Source: an uncultured Acetatifactor sp. (GTDB lineage: Bacteria; Bacillota; Clostridia; Lachnospirales; Lachnospiraceae). From it: a DNA stretch of 64,000 bases. The notes under the pieces are model-generated. The model was not told where the DNA came from and did no database searches. It saw only the letters and a program-made list of their open reading frames with translations. Both the position numbers and the translations under genes were made by a program. Shown here in pieces: positions 58,793 through 64,000 of the stretch. The stretch is taken from assembly GCA_947581865.1 (NCBI GenBank), contig CANPWA010000003.1, positions 1 to 64,000 of the forward strand, given 5' to 3'. Each line of letters begins with the position of its first letter. The first letter of the stretch is position 1.

Positions 58793-59179
58793 ATGACAGA
58801 GATCATCAAAGTAGGGGCGCTGGGGATTGTCGGGGTGCTTTTGGCGGTACAATTTAAGGCGCAGAAACCGGAATACGGGATTTTTATCGGGTTTGGGATC
58901 AGCATTTTGATCTTCTGTTTTTCTCTCCGGCAGATGGAGGCGGTGCTTGTGCAGTTTGAGAGAATACAGTCTTATCTGGGAGGCGCTGAAGAGTATCTGT
59001 TCATTCTGGTGAAAGTCATCGGTATCACCTATATCTGTGAGTTCAGCGCCGGGATCTGTAAGGATGCAGGTTTCGGGGCAGTGTCCGACCAAATAGAGAT
59101 TCTGGGGAAACTGTCGGTGATCTTCGCAGGGCTGCCGGTGCTCTTTGCGGTGATCGAACAGATTCAGGGGCTTGCGTGA
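58793..59179 (+). CDS. spoIIIAD: Stage III sporulation protein SpoIIIAD
   Basis: 128 residues, about four membrane helices. IIKVGALGIVGVLLAVQFKA, KPEYGIFIGFGISILIFCFS and ITYICEFSAGICKDAGFGAV are conserved. It forms part of the mother-cell side of the channel. 27 bases after spoIIIAC; GGGGAG lies 7 bases before the ATG. Confidence 0.95.
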   Translation: MTEIIKVGALGIVGVLLAVQFKAQKPEYGIFIGFGISILIFCFSLRQMEAVLVQFERIQSYLGGAEEYLFILVKVIGITYICEFSAGICKDAGFGAVSDQIEILGKLSVIFAGLPVLFAVIEQIQGLA

Positions 59180-59212
59180 CTCATGTTATTTGCAGGACGG
59201 GGAGGTAGCTTT

Positions 59213-60271
59213 ATGGATTTGGGTGATATCTGGACGGATTATGGTCTGGACGAGCTGCAGGCGGGGCTGGACAAGTTGTTTCCCCGGTATGAGATCTCTC
59301 TTGCCGATCTGATGCAGAGGCTTATGCGGGGGGATATCATCGGAGCCCTTTCGGATTTTTTGGGACAGGGGATCACAGAGATGGCAGGCGCCGCACAGGG
59401 GATGAAAAATGTTTTTGTGTGGCTGTTGGTTCTGGGAGTGGTGTCGGCGCTGATGAGTCATTTTGTGGAAGTGTTCGACAGACATCAGGTGGCGGATCTG
59501 AGCTTTTATGTAATGTATCTGCTGATGAGTGTCATTCTGTTAAAGTGTTTCGCACAGGCGGCGCAGACCGCGACAGACGCCCTGGACAATGTGGTGCTGT
59601 TTGTGCGGCTGTTGATGCCCTCCTATCTTCTGGCAGTGGGGATCGCAACGGGGAGTGTCACCGCAGGGGCGTATTATGAGCTGCTGTTGCTGCTGATCTA
59701 TGGGGTGGAGCGGATTCTTTTGGGAGTGGTGGTTCCCATCATATACAGCTATTGTCTTCTGGCTGTGATCAATGGCATATGGGTGGAGGAAAAGCTCACA
59801 CTCATCATCGAATTCATAGAAAAACTGGTGGGATGGATCCTGAAGGCGGCGCTGGGGCTGGTAACCGGCATCAGCGTATTTCAATCCATGCTGACGCCGG
59901 TGGTGGACTCCGTAAAAAACAGCGTCCTGCAAAAGACACTCTCGTCCATACCGGGGGTGGGCGGCATGGCGGACGGGGTAGTGGAACTTGTGGCGGGTTC
60001 GGCAGTGGTCATCAAAAACAGTGTGGGGCTGGTGCTGCTCTTGCTGCTTCTTCTGCTGTGTGCTGCACCGCTGGCCAAAATCTTTCTCACGGCGCTGCTT
60101 CTAAAGGCTGCCGCCGCTTTCATGGGAATTGTCAGCGACAAACGGATCACGGCCTGTGCCAACCGCACGGGGGATGCGGGGCTGCTGCTGTTTAAGACTG
60201 CGGGGACCGCCATGCTTCTCTTTTTGATCAGTATAGCCGTGGTGTCGATCACTGCCAACAGGGGGTTTTAG
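59213..60271 (+). CDS. spoIIIAE: Stage III sporulation protein SpoIIIAE
   Basis: 352 residues from ATG 59213 (GGGGAGGTAGC upstream). An N-terminal amphipathic part is followed by about eight membrane helices, including VRLLMPSYLLAVGIATGS, GISVFQSMLTPVVDSVKNSV and SSIPGVGGMADGVVEL. It lacks an obvious signal peptide: the family often has one before LDEQLD-like helical sequence, here the protein begins MDLGDIWTDYGLDELQ. Role in the forespore channel. Confidence 0.95.
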   Translation: MDLGDIWTDYGLDELQAGLDKLFPRYEISLADLMQRLMRGDIIGALSDFLGQGITEMAGAAQGMKNVFVWLLVLGVVSALMSHFVEVFDRHQVADLSFYVMYLLMSVILLKCFAQAAQTATDALDNVVLFVRLLMPSYLLAVGIATGSVTAGAYYELLLLLIYGVERILLGVVVPIIYSYCLLAVINGIWVEEKLTLIIEFIEKLVGWILKAALGLVTGISVFQSMLTPVVDSVKNSVLQKTLSSIPGVGGMADGVVELVAGSAVVIKNSVGLVLLLLLLLLCAAPLAKIFLTALLLKAAAAFMGIVSDKRITACANRTGDAGLLLFKTAGTAMLLFLISIAVVSITANRGF

Positions 60272-60272
60272 T

Positions 60273-60749
60273 ATGAGTTTTCGTTTTATGGAAACGGTGT
60301 GCAGGACGGGGATCTTTGTCATCTGTGCGCAGGCGCTGGTGCATTTCAGACCCAATGTATCCTATGAAAAATATATGAAAATGCTGGTGAGCGTTGTCAT
60401 TCTGCTGCAGTTGTTCCTGCCCGTGAGCAGTCTTATCGCAGGGGAGGAGCAGGAGGATCTGACGGCGAGGGCAGAATGGTTTGAAGAACAGATGCGCGTC
60501 AGCCTTGAACAGGCCATGCAGCGCTACAGTGAGGGGGAGAAGATCCTGGAGGATATGACGCTTAAAGAGGTGCTAAGAAGAGCGGAGCAGTCGGCAGAGC
60601 AGGATGTGTCGGCGCCGGATGCCGGTCAAACGTCGGGCAGCGCGGCCGTTCAGGATGCGATCCCGGAAAAGATAGCGCCGGTTGAGCGGATAAAGATCGG
60701 GGGAACCGGGGAGGGAGGTGTGAAGATTGGAGGAGAAGAACCGGACTGA
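60273..60749 (+). CDS. spoIIIAF: Stage III sporulation protein SpoIIIAF
   Basis: 158 residues. Two N-terminal helices (VCRTGIFVICAQALVHFRPN; YMKMLVSVVILLQLFLPVSS) followed by a soluble helical tail rich in Glu and Gln. One base after the spoIIIAE stop. The 3' end overlaps spoIIIAG by 23 bases. Typical sequence YEKYMKM marks the family. Confidence 0.92.
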   Translation: MSFRFMETVCRTGIFVICAQALVHFRPNVSYEKYMKMLVSVVILLQLFLPVSSLIAGEEQEDLTARAEWFEEQMRVSLEQAMQRYSEGEKILEDMTLKEVLRRAEQSAEQDVSAPDAGQTSGSAAVQDAIPEKIAPVERIKIGGTGEGGVKIGGEEPD

Positions 60750-61461
60750 GAAGACCCAAACTGAGAAGACCCAAACTGAGAAGACCGGAGAAGGAAAAAA
60801 CGATTGGAGAGGGCTTGTGAAAAAATGGTTTAGGCGCGATAATCTGGTGATCATGGTTCTCGCGGGAATCCTTCTGTTCATCATCGCACTGCCCACCAAA
60901 GAGAGCGAAAAGACAAATGTCTCGGGGAGGGGAGAGGCGCTGCACGGACAGAGCATGCCGGGAAGTGACGCGGACGGGACAGCCGGAAGTGAGGAAGTCA
61001 AGGAATTGCAGGAGGCGGAGAACACTGCGGGGAATGGGATCAGCAGTCAGATGTCTTTAGAGGAGTATGCTGCCGCTCAGGAAAAGAAGCTGGAAAGCCT
61101 TTTATCCTCCATGGCAGGGGTGGGGGAAGTGAGGGTGATGCTGACCTTTGTCTCCTCGGAGGAGCTGGTGGTGGAAAAGGATGCCCCTGTGATGCGCTCG
61201 AACACGGTGGAAAAGGACAGTGAAGGCGGCACTCGCACCGTGACCAGCTATGAACAGGGAGACAGCACCGTATACCGGAGCAGCTCCGGAGAGAGTAAGC
61301 CCTATGTGGTAAAAACACTGAATCCCCGGGTGGAGGGGATCCTGGTGGTGGCGGAGGGCGCCGGGGACGGCACGGTAAACAGCAATATCACCGAGATCGC
61401 CCAGGCGCTGTTCGGGGTGGAGGCGCACAGGGTGAAAGTGGTGTCCATGAAATCGCCGTGA
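60727..61461 (+). CDS. spoIIIAG: Stage III sporulation protein SpoIIIAG
   Basis: 244 residues from TTG 60727 (GGGAGGTG upstream). The Lys/Glu/Thr-rich head has EKTQT units encoded by a 15-bp direct repeat, a membrane helix (NLVIMVLAGILLFIIALP) and a ring-building motif domain: YAAAQEKKLESLLSSMAGVG, then VRVMLTFVSSEELVVEKD and GILVVAEGAGDG. SpoIIIAG forms the large ring of the channel. Confidence 0.94.
   Translation: MEEKNRTEKTQTEKTQTEKTGEGKNDWRGLVKKWFRRDNLVIMVLAGILLFIIALPTKESEKTNVSGRGEALHGQSMPGSDADGTAGSEEVKELQEAENTAGNGISSQMSLEEYAAAQEKKLESLLSSMAGVGEVRVMLTFVSSEELVVEKDAPVMRSNTVEKDSEGGTRTVTSYEQGDSTVYRSSSGESKPYVVKTLNPRVEGILVVAEGAGDGTVNSNITEIAQALFGVEAHRVKVVSMKSP
60745..60784 (+). repeat. 15-bp tandem repeat in spoIIIAG
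   Basis: ACTGAGAAGACCCAA occurs twice in tandem, then ACTGAGAAGACC of a third copy, encoding TEKTQ units in the cytoplasmic head of SpoIIIAG. Confidence 0.85.
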
Positions 61462-61541
61462 GTTGTTCATATATTGTGTTCAGAGCTCATACAATGAAAT
61501 GGAAAAGGACCTTCCAAAATAAAATAAAGAGGGAGAGCACT

Positions 61542-62282
61542 GTGAAAAACTTAGTTAAGAAAAATCAGCTTATGATTACCGCACTTGCTGTCATGATCGC
61601 CATAGCGGGGTATCTGCAGTTCGCGGGGACCAATCTGGAGGAGGAATATCTGACGGTGGAAGACGGAGAACTGTTCGATGCGGTGGATTCTTCCGGTGTG
61701 ATCACGGAGAATTACACAGCGGACAGTCTGGAGAACACGGCGGATGTGGATGGGCTGCTGGATCTGTCGGAGGAGGATCTGTTGACCCCCGGGCTTACGG
61801 AGATTGAGAGTCTCGACACGGATATGGACGTCATGGCGGAAGATTATCTGGATCAGGATATGCAGGTGGCAAAGGTGACACCCGAGCAGGGGGAAGTCCC
61901 CGGGGAAGCGGTGTTTACGTCGTCAGCCGGCATGGCGGTCCTGGCGGATGCAAAGCTCTTAAAGGAACAGACCAGGGCCAAGAACAAGGAGACATTGATG
62001 CAGATCATCGGAAGCGAAGGGCTGACCGATGAACAGAAGCAGGATGCCGTGGACAGCATGGTGGAGATGACCGTCATCGCCGAGAAGGAGTCCGCAGCGG
62101 AAATTCTGCTGGAGGCAAAAGGATTTACGGACGTGGTCGTGAGTATTGCCGATGACGCGGTGGATGTAGTGGTCAATGCGGCTTCGCTGTCGGATGTACA
62201 GAGGGCACAGATAGAGGACATCGTAAAGCGGAAAACAGGGATCTCGGCGGAAAATATTGTGATCAGCACTGTTGTAGAGTAG
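61542..62282 (+). CDS. spoIIIAH: Stage III sporulation protein SpoIIIAH
   Basis: 246 residues from GTG 61542 (GAGGGAGAG upstream). Membrane helix LMITALAVMIAIAGYLQFAG near the N-terminus, an acidic linker, then the YscJ/FliF-like ring-building domain: AKNKETLMQIIGSEGLTDEQ, KQDAVDSMVEM, AAEILLEAKGFTDVVVSI. It meets SpoIIQ from the forespore to gate the channel. Last gene of the operon. Confidence 0.95.
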   Translation: MKNLVKKNQLMITALAVMIAIAGYLQFAGTNLEEEYLTVEDGELFDAVDSSGVITENYTADSLENTADVDGLLDLSEEDLLTPGLTEIESLDTDMDVMAEDYLDQDMQVAKVTPEQGEVPGEAVFTSSAGMAVLADAKLLKEQTRAKNKETLMQIIGSEGLTDEQKQDAVDSMVEMTVIAEKESAAEILLEAKGFTDVVVSIADDAVDVVVNAASLSDVQRAQIEDIVKRKTGISAENIVISTVVE

Positions 62283-62375
62283 GATTTTGTGATATGCTGT
62301 ATAGAAATGGCGGATGTCTACGACCGATGGTGCCTGCAGCGGGCAGTGAATGAATTACGAAAGGAATGAGATACT

Positions 62376-63551
62376 TTGAAGAGAGTGTTTTTGATCGTTT
62401 TGGACAGTTTTGGAATCGGTGGGATGGAGGATGCACCCTCCTATGGTGACCGGGGTGTGAACACCATCAGAAGCGTGTCAGAAAGCCCTTATTTCCATAT
62501 GCCTAATATGCGGAAACTGGGGCTTTTCCAGATAGAGGGCATACAGGTGGCAAAGGGGGCGGACGGCACAGACCGGTGCGGCAGGCTGTCCCCGGAAGCT
62601 GCCGTTGCCCGTATGAGAGAGGCGTCAAGGGGGAAGGATACGACCATAGGGCACTGGGAGATTGCCGGTGTGCGCTCGGATAATCCTCTGCCGACCTATC
62701 CGGAGGGATTTCCGGAGGAGATTCTGGAGCCTTTCCGAAGGGAGACCGGGCGGGACGTGCTGTGCAACCGGCCCTATTCGGGGACGCAGGTCATAGCGGA
62801 TTACGGGGAGGAGCATCTGCGCACGGGGGCGCTGATCGTCTATACCTCTGCGGACAGTGTGTTTCAGATCGCCGCCCACGAGGAACTCATACCGCCCGAT
62901 ATCCTTTATGGGTACTGCCGGGCCGCGCGAAAGCTCTTAGTGGGAAAGCATGGTGTGGGACGCGTGATTGCCCGCCCGTTTGTGGGAGAGCCGGGAAATT
63001 TTACCCGCACTTCCAACCGGCATGATTTTTCTCTGGAGCCTCCCGCTGTCACCATGCTCGATCAGCTGAAGGCGGCGGGAAAGGATGTGATCGCCGTGGG
63101 GAAAATTAAGGATATATTTGCGGGAAAGGGTATTACGGAAGCGGTTTATACCTCGGGGAACCAGGAGGGGATCGAGCGGACGCTGGAATATATGGGCAGA
63201 GATTTTGAAGGGCTGTGCTTTATCAATCTGGTGGATTATGACATGCTCTACGGGCACCGCAGGGACGTGGATGGTTATGCGAAGGCACTGGCTTATTTTG
63301 ACGGGAGGCTGCCGGAGATCCTCGACAGGATGAAGCCGGAGGATGTGCTGATGATCACGGCGGATCACGGCTGTGACCCGGGCTACAAAGCCACCACGGA
63401 CCACACCAGGGAATATGTGCCTTTTCTCATGTATGGGGCACCTGTCACGCCCCGGAATCTGGGCACGAGAAAAACATTTGCCGACATCGGTGCTACTGTG
63501 CTACAATATTTTGGTATTGCGCCGGAGTTTGCCGGCGAGAGTATGCTGTAG
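62376..63551 (+). CDS. deoB: Phosphopentomutase
   Basis: 391 residues from TTG 62376 (AAAGGAATGAG upstream). Metal-binding [20 protein letters not shown], then [16 protein letters not shown] with the phosphorylated Thr, [38 protein letters not shown]-type [14 protein letters not shown] and TADHGCDP. The enzyme interconverts ribose 1- and 5-phosphates for nucleoside use. It has 93 bases before it and no partner deo gene in the window. Confidence 0.96.
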   Translation: MKRVFLIVLDSFGIGGMEDAPSYGDRGVNTIRSVSESPYFHMPNMRKLGLFQIEGIQVAKGADGTDRCGRLSPEAAVARMREASRGKDTTIGHWEIAGVRSDNPLPTYPEGFPEEILEPFRRETGRDVLCNRPYSGTQVIADYGEEHLRTGALIVYTSADSVFQIAAHEELIPPDILYGYCRAARKLLVGKHGVGRVIARPFVGEPGNFTRTSNRHDFSLEPPAVTMLDQLKAAGKDVIAVGKIKDIFAGKGITEAVYTSGNQEGIERTLEYMGRDFEGLCFINLVDYDMLYGHRRDVDGYAKALAYFDGRLPEILDRMKPEDVLMITADHGCDPGYKATTDHTREYVPFLMYGAPVTPRNLGTRKTFADIGATVLQYFGIAPEFAGESML

Positions 63552-63586
63552 AAGAACAGCGTAAAAACAATCAGGAGGATTTCGTT

Positions 63587-64000
63587 TTGAACAATTATAC
63601 AGAAGAAATCAACAGACGCCGCACGTTTGCCATTATTTCCCACCCCGATGCGGGCAAGACTACCCTCACGGAGAAATTCCTGCTCTATGGAGGCGCGATC
63701 AATCTGGCGGGGAGTGTCAAGGGAAAGGCGACGGCGCGCCACGCCGTCTCTGACTGGATGGAGATCGAGAAGGAAAGAGGAATCTCCGTCACCTCCTCCG
63801 TGCTGCAGTTTGAGTATGACGGGTACTGCATCAACATATTGGACACGCCCGGGCACCAGGATTTCTCGGAGGATACCTACCGGACGCTGATGGCGGCGGA
63901 CTCCGCAGTGATGGTCATTGATGCCTCCAAGGGCGTGGAGGCACAGACCCGGAAGCTGTTCAAGGTCTGCGGGATGCGGGGGATTCCCATATTCACCTTT
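63587..64000 (+). CDS. prfC: Peptide chain release factor 3 (partial, runs off the window)
   Basis: TTG 63587 has AGGAGG 8 bases upstream and starts the frame [20 protein letters not shown], then [18 protein letters not shown], the P-loop and switch region of RF3. [20 protein letters not shown] and [20 protein letters not shown] follow, with GTPase G2 and G3 motifs. RF3 recycles RF1 or RF2 after termination. Only the first 138 codons are inside the window. Because the start is TTG, an ATG-only search would miss it. Confidence 0.95.
   Translation, partial: MNNYTEEINRRRTFAIISHPDAGKTTLTEKFLLYGGAINLAGSVKGKATARHAVSDWMEIEKERGISVTSSVLQFEYDGYCINILDTPGHQDFSEDTYRTLMAADSAVMVIDASKGVEAQTRKLFKVCGMRGIPIFTF

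Overview
The window looks like chromosome of an anaerobic, endospore-forming Clostridia member, most likely Lachnospiraceae. The evidence is the complete spoIIIAA-AH sporulation operon, ATP-type PEP carboxykinase, oxygen-independent (cbi-type) cobalamin synthesis, a stand-alone glycyl-radical protein, a FeoB-associated Cys-rich peptide, Gram-positive Shine-Dalgarno sites (AGGAGG) and SigA-like promoters. I saw no rRNA, tRNA, CRISPR array, insertion sequence or phage gene.

Layout. 0.1-4 kb is accessory and partly decayed: a lipoprotein gene cut by one in-frame stop, a half-size EamA permease, a MATE exporter behind a promoter-plus-terminator leader, and a wrecked macrodomain/SirTM (ADP-ribosylation) locus. 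4-8.9 kb (minus strand) is a five-gene sugar operon: DegT aminotransferase, FdtA-like cupin isomerase, GT2 polyprenyl-phosphate glycosyltransferase, large membrane protein and GtrA flippase-like protein. 9-20.5 kb carries a hybrid sensor kinase, a 53-codon ORF with a second MATE pump and a divergent AraC regulator, a CapA-like protein, an SH3-NlpC/P60 cell-wall hydrolase, panE, pckA, and an AT-rich DUF2089 plus small membrane protein pair.

20.7-41.1 kb is one co-directional cobalamin operon headed by a SigA promoter, a cobalamin riboswitch and an intrinsic terminator. It runs from a lipoprotein form of CbiK, through a BtuFCD/FecBCDE-like importer, to lower-ligand attachment (CobT, CobU, CobS, CobC), side-chain genes (CbiB, CobD), amidation (CbiP, CbiA) and the ring enzymes CbiC, D, F, G, H and a CbiJ-E-T fusion. 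CbiL and a cytoplasmic cobaltochelatase are not in the window. 41.2-47 kb holds a DUF6033 gene and a self-contained fructose PTS operon (fruK, fruA, HPr, enzyme I), whose HPr has Lys in place of regulatory Ser46.

47-51.9 kb holds the least-explained system: circularly permuted ATP-grasp, alpha-E and transglutaminase proteins coupled to two AstE/AspA-like M14 proteins. One M14 keeps its zinc and catalytic residues and the other has lost them. The cluster is preceded by a consensus promoter, a perfect 16-bp palindrome at the start point and a UUCG-loop terminator in the leader. 51.9-57 kb contains a membrane-anchored GH5 glucanase, a transglutaminase-like exported protein, a DtxR/MntR-type regulator with a divergent palindrome-controlled FeoB-associated peptide, and the glycyl-radical protein. 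57.1-62.3 kb is spoIIIAA-AH (forespore engulfment channel) with a SigE-like promoter, followed by deoB and the start of prfC, which runs off the end of the window.
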